64,000 nt of DNA, from NCBI GenBank assembly GCA_963281155.1, contig CAUJLY010000005.1:434001-498000 (forward strand). Direction: 5' to 3'. Positions 11,852 through 22,418 of the stretch are shown here, piece by piece. The notes under the pieces are model-generated. The model ran no database searches, had not been told where the DNA came from, and worked only from the letters and a program-made list of their open reading frames with translations. The translations under genes and the position numbers were made by a program. How positions within the stretch are numbered: the first letter of the stretch is position 1; each line of letters starts with the position of its first letter. The DNA is from Rhabditophanes sp. KR3021 (taxonomy: Eukaryota; Nematoda; Chromadorea; Rhabditida; Alloionematidae).

Positions 11852-11896
11852 GACCCCATCGAACACAGTTTAACATATTTATTTATTTATTTACAA

Positions 11897-13927
11897 CTAG
11901 TTATTGAATATTTTATCATTAAATGCTACCCTTTGGTTATGCCAAATCATGAAATTTACAAGTTTATCAAGTTCATTAAATGAACTAACTCTAAACATAT
12001 CCTTGTTAATAGAAGCGTGCATTGATTCAATAGGCTGCTCGCTAAAAAAATTCATCGATGCATAAAGCTCTAACTGTTCTGGCATATGGTTCATCAGAAA
12101 ATGGGCTTTCGGCTGCATAGTAAATTCTAATAGAGGATTCGTAAGGGCTTTACGAAATGCTGTAATACTTTCAACTGCTTCTTTTTGTCCAAGCCCATAA
12201 AAAGTTGGTCAAGTTTTTCAAGAATCTTGGAAACATTATTCCCAGAGAATGTTTGCCAGAATCGACTAGCTTTAGCATTGATTTTCTTTAAATTTTGATT
12301 CATTTGATCCAAAAAAGTTGTGGGAGCTTCATCAATATCTATTTGACTAGAAGAATCATCTAAATTTTGTCCAAACACATCATAATCGTCGTCGTCAAAA
12401 TCACCAGCTAATGTATCTTCAAAATTAAAAACTGGCTGATCATAATATTCATTATCTTCGATATCATAAATTAATCGCCCATCTATTCCATTTTTGTCGA
12501 GTTCAACCAAATAGACTTTGAGTTGCTTAAACAAGCGTTGAAAAATGCCCATAAGAATATGGAGGAAGGGGAAGTGGACATTGTCTTCTTCAACGTCGAA
12601 AATCTTTTCCAACGTAAAGGAAAAGTTGTTGTCTTCAGGTTTTGCAACAATAGTAGATCTATGAAAGCATTCACTATTGTCATAATCAGACCAAAGCCGA
12701 CACTTTCTTCCTTCCATTGTTTTGACAACACATTTAATGCAAGGAAATTTACTAGCAGAACATATAAATTTATAGTCTCCATTTAAATGAAGATTGACTA
12801 GGTAAAGTTTTTTTCCGACTGTTATCTCCTTAAAAGTTTTCAACTGATCACTAATTGGTTTGAAACAAATTGACATGTTTGCATGGCTGTCATCTCTGTA
12901 GTACATACCAAACAGTGACATGTTATGTAGGGAATTTGCTTTCTTATTAGTTTTGATCAAAATTCCAAGTTTGGTTGTTAAGCCACCTTTGTCTCCTATT
13001 ATGCATATATCGATACAATTTCTGGAAAGATTGAGCTGTAAAGGGAATGAATTCTTTGTTCTAAAACTTCTACAACATCTGTTACCCCGGCGGCTGGTAT
13101 CCTAAGTGATTCATTTATTTTCAAATATTTCCTTTCGACGATTCCGTTATTTATACCTCTCTTGAAGGCATGCATCTTCAAAGGGCACGGAAAAATGTTG
13201 TATCCAAGTGAAGCTAATGCGCTTCGGAATCTGACATACTGGCGGTAACCAATATGCTCTTTGAAGACAAGGGATGTAGCTGCATCAATTGACATGCAAG
13301 GAATTAAATCCTTATTTAATATCTTTTTGCTTAACTTGGAAATAAATAATGAATTTAAGTCTTCTTCTGCATTAAGTTTTCGAATCAACTGATCAACTGT
13401 TAACACTCTGTTAAGCTGCCACCGAGAAGAGATATCTGAGAAGGGTTTAATTTTCTTAACATTACGAATTTTTCGACTCTTTTTTTGTACCTTAGTCTTT
13501 AAATTCATAATTGTCTTATTTTGGGTGGAGATAATGTTATCACTAATACCGGATTTCTTTTTTAACTCCTAAATTCAAAATAATAAGCTATACACAAGAC
13601 AAAACATACCTCGTTTTCTGTTCTTAACGCATTACGCTCTTCTACTACCGAAGCAATTTGAACTTGTAGATCGGCCAATTGCGCCAACAAATTATCATTT
13701 TCTTCTGCTAAAAGTGTTCTTTTTTTATTAGCATCTAACAGTTCATTTGTCTTAACCTTCAATTTGTCAGCAATTGGTTTTACAGCAATAATAGTTGCCT
13801 AAAACAATCTTTATTTGATTATTTTTCAACTTTGACTTACCTCAGAACTATTACGAAAGTTAAAACTTCTTCCGTGGGCAATATTATTTATATTGGCTGC
13901 ATTACTTTTTCTACTTTTGCGAACCAT
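11897..13927 (-). pseudogene. Transposase-like protein of the 11.3-14.6 kb element, frameshifted
   Basis: The start is the ATG at 13927 (MVRKSRKSNAANINN). Introns at 13799-13840 and 13569-13609 are clean. Exon 2 encodes a coiled-coil segment rich in Glu and Leu. The large exon then runs through WQLNRVLTVDQLIR and a CMSIDAATSL stretch, a GDKGGLTTKLGI motif, an acidic stretch of about 40 residues, and a C-terminal FFSEQPIESMHASINKD motif. The GDKGG and SEQxIESxH motifs recur in metazoan DDE-like transposase genes. Two frame changes break it: one near 13045-13060, just before NCIDICIIGDKGG, and one near 12130-12170. The present copy is therefore probably inactive. The family (Chapaev-like or another group) is undecided. 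Confidence 0.7.
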
Positions 13928-14117
13928 TTTAACTATTTTAGTTTATCTAAACAGTTAAACAATTTTGTTTTAAATAAGATAGTGTAAACTTTTTCTCAAT
14001 CTAGTAAACAAAAGTTTTTTAAGGTTCTCTTTGGTATTGACTTACTTAAATAATAAAGTACAAACAACAATGTAAAACTGATGCTTTGTAGCAAGTATTT
14101 ATTAAAAAAATGCTTTT

Positions 14118-14609
14118 ATGATTAAGATAAAGGTCATTTCAAGGTAAAAGTTTAATTTTTAGAGATATGGGTTTTTCTCGATAAATAACTTGGTGATTTT
14201 TCTGCAAATACATGATTAGGTTAATTTTACGGTTCTCTTTCTAATGGTAGTAACGGCATACCGCCAATTTATCTTCTAATGGTTTTATAGGTCGTTTAAG
14301 GCAAACAATGTTTTTAATCAAAAAAATGCATTTTTATCTGTTCTTTTTCAAGATTTTGATATTGCATCGTAAAAAGCACAAAAAATAACATATAAAAATG
14401 TTTTTACATTTAAAAAACCATCAAGAAAAAGTTGAAAAAAATTGATCTCAAAATTGACCAAAATATCAAAATTTTTATATTCCACTGTGACCTCATGCAT
14501 TGTCCAAATCGAGCTAAAAACACTTTTAAACTTATTTTTAGCCCAAAAATAGTATATTAACACTATTAAATCGAAAAAAAAAATTAACTTTAACTTTTTT
14601 AGCACCGTG
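14118..14609. repeat. Right terminal inverted repeat of the transposon
   Basis: Inverse copy of 11350-11851. The inner edge lies near 14118, just upstream of the transposase promoter region. Confidence 0.85.
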
Positions 14610-15079
14610 TATGTATTTGTTTGTATACTATTAATACATAATAGGAAATGGTTTTATTTGGTCCTTTTTAATTACATTTTGGGCCATACAATTTAATTGC
14701 ATTCCTGCAAAATAAAAATGTGATGTTTTGGAATTAATTGTGACCTTGAAATGCTTGTAATAATCTTTGATCAAACTTTGCTAATTCACAAAAATTGTAA
14801 GCTAATACCATTTAGAGATCTATATTATTCACTTTTAATCACTCTGATTTTACAAATAATCAAAAAATTATTCTATAAAACAAACATTAATGGATATGAC
14901 TCATTAAAGTAGATGATTCTTCACCTTCGTATGAGTCAAGCATATAGTAAAGAAATTCCTTTGCTACATAAAAATAAACGTCATATTTCCTCATTTTGAA
15001 ATAAATTTATTTTATAAGCTTGCAGCAAACACAATAATGTCACACATTACGGCGAGAGGTGGTATTTATAGTATGTAAG
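14610..15079. other. AT-rich intergenic DNA
   Basis: Between the transposon end and the leader of the first nuclease gene I see no supported gene or repeat. Confidence 0.5.
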
Positions 15080-15480
15080 ATATTCACAGCCATATATGTA
15101 ACATTTTAAAATATCTTTTTGAAATTATACTTCATCATACAAGAAGTTTTATTGACAATATAGTTTTTGATATTATATTTAGTCGAAATAATAGATATTT
15201 TCACCGACATATTATATTTTATAGATTCAATAATATTTTTTCCTAATAATTTAATTTTTTTAAGTGAAATAATGGAATTGCAAAAGAAAGATGTTGCTGT
15301 TTTGACACCAGATATGGTGAAAATAGATTCAAATTCTAAAACTGCAGCTACTGATTCAAATAATAATTCTGCTGAAGATGGTGGCTTAAATATAAAAGAT
15401 CAATTAACTGCTGGCATGACAAAAAAGGATGATACTGATCAAGGTTTGTAGTAAATATTAAAATTAATTATACATATTAT
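15080..15480 (+). repeat. Shared promoter and leader module, copy 1
   Basis: This stretch is similar to 17135-17385. It holds the upstream region (from CAGCCATATATGTAACATTT onward), the sequence around the start codon (TTTTTTAAGTGAAATAATGG), leader exon 1, and the first ~35 bp of intron 1 (GGTTTGTAGTAAATATTAAA). Copy 1 has an extra in-frame segment in exon 1 and an extra piece upstream of the ATG. Confidence 0.85.
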
Positions 15481-16631
15481 TTAAATAGATCAAAAGTCTT
15501 CGGTTGTAAATATACATCAAGTTGTTGATGCCCTAGCCACTCAAGCTGGAGGTCTTAGTTTGGAAAGTTCCAAAGAGTTAGATAGTTTTGTAGATGATGA
15601 CGATAGTGATTCATCTGAAGAAGAAGATGTAAAGCTTTCTGACAGCAAAAAGTCAAATTACAGGCGTAACATAGAACACACTAAAAACTGCAACGCGATG
15701 GTGAACTATGTGATTGGTCGAAATGGTACGAAAAATGTGTACAAGTTACTTCGAGAGAACGACAAGTCAGGAAAATTTTATGTGTATGCACTTTTGTCTG
15801 GAAAGGAAATGCCTAAAACCATTGAAGAATTTCTGTTTCGCTTAATTTACATAGGCAAGGGAACAGGAAGTCGTATGGACCAGCATTATAGCAAGCTGTA
15901 TAATGAACGCTGGGATTCAAATGAAGAGAAAAGGAAGGAGCTCAGGGACTTATTAAATTCCAGAAAAGGCTTTATTGGCATAAAGATAGTGGAGAATCTT
16001 TCTGAGACTCTCTCACTTGTATTAGAGAGTCCATTGATTGACAAATATTCCAAACAGCTTCTTTAACAAAGCAACGGGTATTACGATTGAGCAATTCGAT
16101 GAAACATTGACAACAGAAATATGTGGTCAAATTTGGAAGGATGTTGAAGAAAACTTGAAAGCGAAGGACTTAGTTTGTAAACCGTATTTCCTAAAGGAAA
16201 CAGATAAATGTCTTAAGTTAGCTAAGAAAAAATTCCAAACAATCACCTGTGAAAAATGCGATGGCAAAATAATTTCAAAGAGGCAAAACCAAATACATAA
16301 TAGATTGATGAAGAAAGACAACTGTAGTGAAGAAGTAACTTGTCCATGGTGTACATTGCCTACCATTAGTTTCTTAAGATGGGAATTTCATGAACATCTC
16401 TACTCTAATCATTCTAAATTTTTTGAAAAGGAGCCTTTTAAATGTTCAGTAGCAGGTTGTCCTTCACTAAAAAAATCTTCTGGTCATATATTGTTAAAAG
16501 GCAATTTTGTGAAACATCTTGAAATACACCTTATTTTAAAATGCAAATTTGAAGGGTGTACAAAACAACTTAAGAATAAAAGAAGTCGTAACAATCACGA
16601 AAAAAGTTGTGAACAAAACAAGAAAAATTAA
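15272..16631 (+). CDS. GIY-YIG nuclease with C-terminal C2H2 zinc fingers, +1 frameshift between them
   Basis: Exon 1 is 15272-15443, the intron 15444-15488, and exon 2 starts at 15489. The N-terminus is acidic and Ser-rich. A LEM-3/ANKLE1-type GIY-YIG domain follows: GKFYVYAL, then RLIYIGKGTGSRMDQH, then the metal-binding glutamate region SLVLESPLIDKYS. The reading frame stops at 16064-16066 in CTT CTT TAA C. One base over, the frame runs on as NKATGI, which is what the family shows after this point, and continues to 16631. The tail has Cys/His pairs for about four zinc fingers (CEKC..., CPWC...H, CSVAGC...H, CKFEGC). The stop is either a one-T insertion or a +1 shift site of CUU-U type. The LEM-3 relatives cut DNA; the role here is unknown. 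It shares its leader with the gene at 17273. Confidence 0.7.
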
Positions 16632-17134
16632 TATTAAATACTCTGATTTTTATATGAAATAAACTTCTTCAATATTTAAATATACAATTTTTTGTAACTT
16701 TTAAAATGTTTGAGTACTATATATGAATTTAATTGCAATTCTTAATGAGTAAAGTGATACACGAATCTCTTTAGTTATTATGATTCATTAAAACATAAGA
16801 CGTTTCATTTAATGATGTGCAATTATATATTTTCTAAACTAATATGTATCAATTTACACTCGAACAATTTATTATTTTATGCGAACGTTTAAACATACTT
16901 TTGACAGTTATCGAAGGTATTTTTTATATAGCATATGCATAGTTGCATGATAAAGGAACACATAAGATTGATAAAGTGATTTTCTGTAATCGGTTCTTTA
17001 AAAACGACTGGTACGAGAACACATAAGATTGTTAAAATGGTTTTCTGTAATCAGTTCTGTGTCTCATTTGTTAGCAAGTAAAAAAATTCCTTGATACATT
17101 GTAAGCTACAATCATGGTCTAGACTAGTATATAA
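16632..17134. other. Spacer between the two nuclease genes
   Basis: AT-rich spacer holding the 3' end of the first nuclease gene (AATAAA near 16659) and a ~60-bp direct repeat at 16955-17058. No gene seen. Confidence 0.5.
16955..17058. repeat. Direct repeat, two ~44-bp units
   Basis: Two copies of GAACACATAAGATTG(A/T)TAAA followed by TTTTCTGTAATC(G/A)GTTCT, about 60 bp apart, lie just upstream of the second leader module. Confidence 0.8.
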
Positions 17135-17385
17135 GACGTTCACATCCATATATGCAACATTTTAAAATATTTTATCATACAAAAAGTTTTATTGGCAATA
17201 TAATTTCTGATATTATACTTGGTCGGAATAATAAATATTTTTACCAACATATTATATTTTTTAAGTGAAATAATGGAATCGCAAGAGGAAGAAAATATAG
17301 AAGATCAAGTAACTGCTGGCATGACAAAAGAGGATGATATTGGTCAAGGTTTGTAGTAAATATTAAAATTAATTATACACCAGCT
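17135..17385 (+). repeat. Shared promoter and leader module, copy 2
   Basis: Counterpart of 15080-15480, with the same order of upstream motifs, the same context before the ATG, a shorter version of leader exon 1 ending in the shared TAGMTK stretch, and the same start of intron 1. Confidence 0.85.
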
Positions 17386-18386
17386 TCATTTTCTATTAAA
17401 TTTATTATTTTTAAGAACCAAATTACAAATTCGACATGTCAAAGTCAACTAAGGATGAAAGATCTTTGCATTTGAAAAATGCCAATTCTAAGAAGATTAG
17501 CGAAATAGAAGCATTTCACAGTTTGATGCCTGAAATTATTGGAAAAGTGGGCAAAAATGGTGAACGTATAAAGGTCAGTGAAGAGGAAAAGAATTTGATT
17601 ACTTATGGCTCAGAAGACAGATACGTTTTCAAATGTACACCTATTTGTCAATGTCCTGAAGGACATGAATTCGAATCATCAATCAATGGCCGGACGAAAC
17701 ATTTTGTTAGCAGAGGTCGTGTAACTGGCTGTTTATCTTGCATAAGCTGCAAAACATGTCATTACAATTCAATGAAGACACATGCTCCTGAAGCATACGC
17801 AAATCTATGCAAATCTGAAGACTGTCATGTCAGGAAGAAAGAAAATGTAGTGCCAATCAAAAAATATGAAAACATCGCTCGCCAATCACACTCAAAGGTT
17901 TGCATGGAATGTCCAAAGTGCGAAACACACCATTCTCAGGTTGTATACAGCATAGTAAACCAGGGCCCTTGCTGCCACGACTGTGACGACAAAGTTTCAG
18001 TTCTTCATGGCAAAACAAAGGAACTTCTTCTAGCTAAATATGGAGAAAGAGTTCATCCTGAACACAAATTTGATGATTGTAGAGGGAAAAAGAATAGATT
18101 GCCCTTCGACATCTTCATTTCTCCAAGCCTCCTCGTTGAAGTTGACGGGGCTCAACATTTTAACGCTGGATCATTTGGTATGACCAAAGAAAAGCTTATG
18201 GAGCAACAAGCTAATGACAAAATTAAAAATGAGTATTGCCGCCAAGAAGGATTGTCACTTGTAAGAATTGCTTACAGTGAATATAGTCGCATTGATGAAA
18301 TTGTCGAGGAATTCATAAAAGCTTATGACAACTTAAACGATGGTGAAAGATATGAAAAGTTTTTTGGCAAAGTATACAAAAAATAG
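17273..18386 (+). CDS. Zinc-ribbon / PD-(D/E)XK nuclease-like protein
   Basis: Exon 1 is 17273-17348, the intron 17349-17415, and exon 2 is 17416-18386; the joined product has 348 codons including the stop. After the leader there are Cys/His clusters typical of zinc ribbons or treble clefs: CTPICQCPEGH, CLSCISCKTCH, and CMECPKCETHH with CCHDCDD. The C-terminal ~140 residues look like a PD-(D/E)XK fold: an LPFDIF strand, then SLLVEVDGAQHF (acidic ExD-like pair), then a helix with DKIKNEYCRQEG and the strand LSLVRIAY. This arrangement resembles Vsr-like and virus-type zinc-ribbon nucleases. It is intact. The gene shares its promoter, leader and intron donor with the GIY-YIG gene but not its body. 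The function is unknown; DNA cutting is inferred from the fold. Confidence 0.75.
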
Positions 18387-18470
18387 CTAGTATTTAAATA
18401 ATATCCTTAATTAAATCTTTTAAATCTAATCATTTTTGAAATAAAATTTATATTTTCTTTATTAACAAAC

Positions 18471-19236
18471 TTGCCAGTGATGGAAAAGCCTAGACCTGCT
18501 TGTCCTTTTTCCAAGGCGATATGATCGTAATCATAATTGTTTACTTCATCATCTAAATATTGATTGGATGTGTGATGAATAGGAACGTTACGTCTAGTAA
18601 GTGTCGTAGTATTATTAAGTAAGGAATTATTGTTGAAATAATCAGTTCCAGTAGTTAAAGAGGTGTTGCGAAAGTCTGTAGCGGTTGAAGTGAAAATGGA
18701 ATCGATCCCAGCAGTTGGTTTCCGTAAATTCATAGGCTGCCAGCGACCCAGAAAATGGCGGACTTCAGAAAGCTTTTGATCTGAAGATTTGTTTGAGGAA
18801 AGGAGACTCGAGTCGTAGAGGTCTTGGATTTCTGAAAAAAACATCGTTACTTTTATTTATGATTATTATTCAATTTTATGGATAAGCACCACTATACAAT
18901 ACATAATGAATCATGTAATGTCCAAAAGTATTTTCAAATCTCTAATATAAAGACATTCCTTCACAAAATGTCATTTTCGTAACAAATATTCACATCAATA
19001 TATTTGTTTTATCCAAATAAATGTCAAATGACTTACCCAGCAAGGTCTGAAATAATTCGTTCTTGAAAGATCCAATAATTTTCTCGATACATTCTTTTAA
19101 AGCAGCATTGTAACTTGAAGACAAGCGAGCATGATAATCTTCAAGTAATTCAAGAGCTCAATGTGCTTCTAAATAGAAAGAAGGTAATAACATAGTTTAG
19201 CAAATGACACTTACGTCCAAATTGTTGGATAGCCAT
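18471..19236 (-). pseudogene. dlg-1: 5' fragment of a discs-large (DLG) scaffold gene
   Basis: Exons 19236-19215, 19168-19037 and 18831-18471 read in phase. Exon B encodes an L27 domain (ALELLEDYHARLSS and IGSFKNELFQTLLEIQDLYD), very close to the DLG N-terminus as I know it. Exon C ends with the first strand of PDZ1 (HIALEKGQAGLGFSITG) and stops at a GT splice donor. Everything after it (PDZ1 remainder, PDZ2-3, SH3, GK) is absent; the next 80 bp belong to the end of the nuclease gene. In exon B a TGA stands where DLG has Arg (AH-stop-ALELLEDY), a single C-to-T change from CGA. The fragment is therefore cut short and carries a nonsense codon. A working dlg gene should exist elsewhere. Confidence 0.75.
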
Positions 19237-19464
19237 GTTGATTAGTTGGTGATTAAATCGATTTTAAGAGATGATAAGAAAATACTGAACTTATAAGATG
19301 CTTTATTAATGTGTTATATACATATGTAAATGAAATAATTAATAGACGAGTGAAATTAATAAGCTCATATATGTTTGGTAAATTTATTTTGATAACAAAA
19401 ATGGATACCTTTGGCTGTGGTCTTTTTTTCAATGAGCATGTTAGAGTTCGCACTATTTTATTTT

Positions 19465-19560
19465 GGCACGAATGAGTATATCCACATACACTTTCGCGCC
19501 GCGCAAATTTAAAAAAATAGGCACGAACGTACATATCCATACACTCATTCGCGCATATTT
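19465..19560. repeat. Direct repeat of ~45 bp
   Basis: Two units start GGCACGAA(T/C) and end with TTCGCGC plus AATTT or ATATTT (19465-19510 and 19520-19560). They lie upstream of the DLG fragment start codon. Confidence 0.7.
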
Positions 19561-19692
19561 ATAAAAAATACAAGTAATATTTCAATTTATAGAGCATAAC
19601 AAGCATCAAAATGAATATTTAATTATATAGACATTTTTTGAATCAAAAAATATATTAAAAATGAATGTAAAAAAGAAATAAGTGGATTTAAA

Positions 19693-20043
19693 TTATTGCT
19701 CTTGTGGAACATCATTTAAAATATTTGTATCATTATATACTTCATCTAACCGTGCACTTTCCCTAATACCATCACCAGAAGCAGTCATCATTCTTATATC
19801 AAGAATGGTATCTCTAAAAATATCAGATATGTGCTTTGGCATCATAATCAAAGCAATTGTTTTCAAATATGTCATTGTGTTCACAAAATTTGACTCTTCA
19901 TAACAATTTTGAGCAATTTTTATCTTTTCTTCTTTTTGTACTGAGAACGGATGTGTTGGGTTGAGAGCGTATTTTTCAGGATCAGATGTATAATGGTCTA
20001 AATTTCTACTCAACATTCTCCCATCCATATTAATTTCCTTCAA
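19693..20043 (-). pseudogene. Fragment resembling the prolyl 4-hydroxylase alpha N-terminal domain
   Basis: A 116-codon frame holds DPEKYALNPTHPFSV, which is like the DPEKF...P.N.F stretch of prolyl 4-hydroxylase alpha subunits, and near its end SARLDEVYNDTNIL, like the LQDTYKLDT part of the same domain. No catalytic 2-oxoglutarate oxygenase domain is present nearby. I regard it as a broken gene piece; the family call is a best guess. It lies next to other host gene fragments. Confidence 0.35.
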
Positions 20044-20539
20044 AAGAATTATATTTGCTAGATATTACCAGGGTCATATCGTTTAGGTAACATCTAAAGT
20101 GACTTCCTACAAACAGGTGGTCTTACCCCATCTCTATCTGTACCTATCATCACCTCCTCCTATCTAGACCCGAGTGTGAGCTCATGAGCTATTTATATTA
20201 TTTATCTCAGCCAAAAGGGCTTATTAAGTACAAATAAGTTCATATTAAATTTTCTATTACTGATATAAAACAATAATTATTGCGACAAAGTGAATTTTGT
20301 ACATTTTCTAATGCTGTAAAACATTTTTAACAATCTACATTCATCAAAATTATATTATAAAATCCATTAGACACATATTAATAAGAAGACAATCAATTAC
20401 ATGCAAACATACACAAGTTATTACATACACATTTATTCACAAAAAATAGACAGAATTCAACTTACAACATACATATTAGTAGTATTTGATATAAAGATAT
20501 TAGTAATAGTTGCTATTCTGAATTGCAGCTACAAGATGG
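20044..20539. other. AT-rich spacer
   Basis: No gene seen between the prolyl-hydroxylase-like fragment and the histone fragment. Confidence 0.5.
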
Positions 20540-20927
20540 TTAGGCAGTGTACTTTGTGATGGCTTTGATTCTTTCCGATACAGCATGCTTGACAAGTTTC
20601 CCACGAAGTACAAGTTTAATGGCTGTTTGAATTTATCTGTTGGGTAAGGTACTTTTTATGGTGTAGATACCAAGCTTGCTTTCTTCTGTGGCGATTCTAT
20701 CAAAAAGATCGTTGGTGAATGAACTCATGATGGACATAGCCTTTGAGGACATACCAATATCAGGATGTAGTTGCTTCAAGATCCGATACATACAGAGCAA
20801 CTCTCTGCCCTCTTTTCTTTACGTTTCTCACCGCCTACACGGTCTTTTCTTTCTTGGCATTCCTTGTTGTTTTCAATTCTGAATTGGAAGCAGCTTCAGG
20901 TTTAGCAGTACTTTTTTTAGATGACAT
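20540..20927 (-). pseudogene. Histone H2B pseudogene
   Basis: The start (20927) encodes a basic tail MSSKKSTAKPEAAS. After at least one frame change and a stop near 20835, the H2B core appears in another frame: [19 protein letters not shown], then [17 protein letters not shown], then a stop where the RE of REIQTA is expected, then [20 protein letters not shown] and ITKYTA with the terminal stop at 20540-20542. No intron is seen, as in normal H2B genes. Several lesions make it non-functional. No other histone gene lies beside it. Confidence 0.85.
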
Positions 20928-22154
20928 TACTTCACATTCTTTTACCTTTGAAAAGTGGCTGATTATTAAAAAAAGAGGATTTACATAATGTTTCTGTTCT
21001 AGTGGATAATTCTTCTCCAACTTATTTAGGTGTGCAATCTATGACTAGTACCAAATATAATCAAAAATGTGCAGACTATCTCTTTATATTATTTGAGACA
21101 AATTCCGCCAAGAAAATGATTACAAATGTAAACTTAATAAAATTAGAGTCTCTAATTCATGTTTGTAATGTGTCAAAAATAATATGTGCTTGAAAATGGT
21201 TTATTAGTGGATTGATCAAAGATATAAGATTATTCTCTTATTGACGAATGTTTATCAGATTGGTATTCGGGATGATTAACTTTATATTTTAAAAATTAGA
21301 CGGATTTCGGGAATAAGCTTATATCTTATGAAAATATAAAAGGGATAATTCACAAGAATTACATACTGTTTGAAGAGCCAAATAATGAAATAATAATTTG
21401 AATTAAACTCAGATTCGCTTCAATAATTATATTAAAGTTTTCTAATTTTTTAGACAATTAAAGATACTATATTGTTTATCCAAATAAAAGAATTTGTGTG
21501 TAGCTTCCTAGATCACCCGGTTGGAATCTATACATAAATGACCCAAACCTAAGTTAGTTTTGAATTTTTTTATGGCTTTGCCTTTTTTACATTACACAGC
21601 TAATATCATACCGATTTTATGTTCCTACACATCATTAAAACGCTCAACAAATATTTGTTTAACTGATCAAGGCATAATCGGTTACCTAGAACGGTCCATA
21701 GACTTTAAAATCATATTATAACACTCTATCTGATTATATAGAAACATATTTTGACTATTTTAAACTCATCAAAAGTAGTACTTAATAATACTTTTTACAT
21801 TTTGTGGCCCTACGAGCAAACTATTTGAACTTTTAAGTTCTGGTGTAAATAATTACACTTAGTTTTCCAGCTCTGCGAACTAATGCAACATTTTTTCCAA
21901 AGATTCAATTTAAAGCACCACATTCCCAGAGGAAGTTTGGAAAAGTCAAGGTTTTTGAGCTTAAATCCTCTGTCCACGAGACCCAATATTTTCTGCAAAA
22001 TTCCACTAATATAGTTCGAAGAGAAGCTATCATAATACCTGGGACATAGAAAAGATTTTGATATCTCTTTTCTGTAGGAAGCATTATAATAATTTACAAA
22101 AAAATGTTACACGACTAATTTACGGAATTTAGGAATTATATAGAAGGAAAGTAC
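20928..22154. other. AT-rich DNA up to the right duplication arm
   Basis: No supported gene. Small ORFs at 21002 and 21810 have no motif. A short stretch near 22063-22090 (CTCTTTTCTGT.GGAAGCA) resembles one near 1695-1715, too short to interpret. Confidence 0.45.
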
Positions 22155-22418
22155 AAAAGGATTTATATTGCTTAAGTTTATATTTATTAAAGAATCATTA
22201 TTTTCCACTGAGAACAATTCCTTGAAATGTGGAGGAGTGAGTGTGTGTCGATGTTTTATATTTAGTGTATTTTAGTATAGAGCTTCAGGATACGACATTT
22301 CTAAATTGCTTACAGATTTGTTTATTTTTATTTAGCATGTGGAAGGGGTATTAGTGGTACAATATGGGGAGAGATTGCATCAGGAGATAGTGAATGACGT
22401 AGGACTATTATTTGCTTG

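Larger units (their letters stand above)
11350..14609 (-). mobile_element. 3.26 kb DNA transposon with ~500 bp terminal inverted repeats
   Basis: The element starts CACGGTGCTAA at 11350 and ends with the inverse TTAGCACCGTG at 14609. The first and last ~490-500 bp are near-perfect inverted copies. Flanks read TAT at both sides (..TATATAT before, TATGTATT after), so a short TAT or TA target duplication is possible. One minus-strand gene fills the interior. The family is not assigned. Confidence 0.85.
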
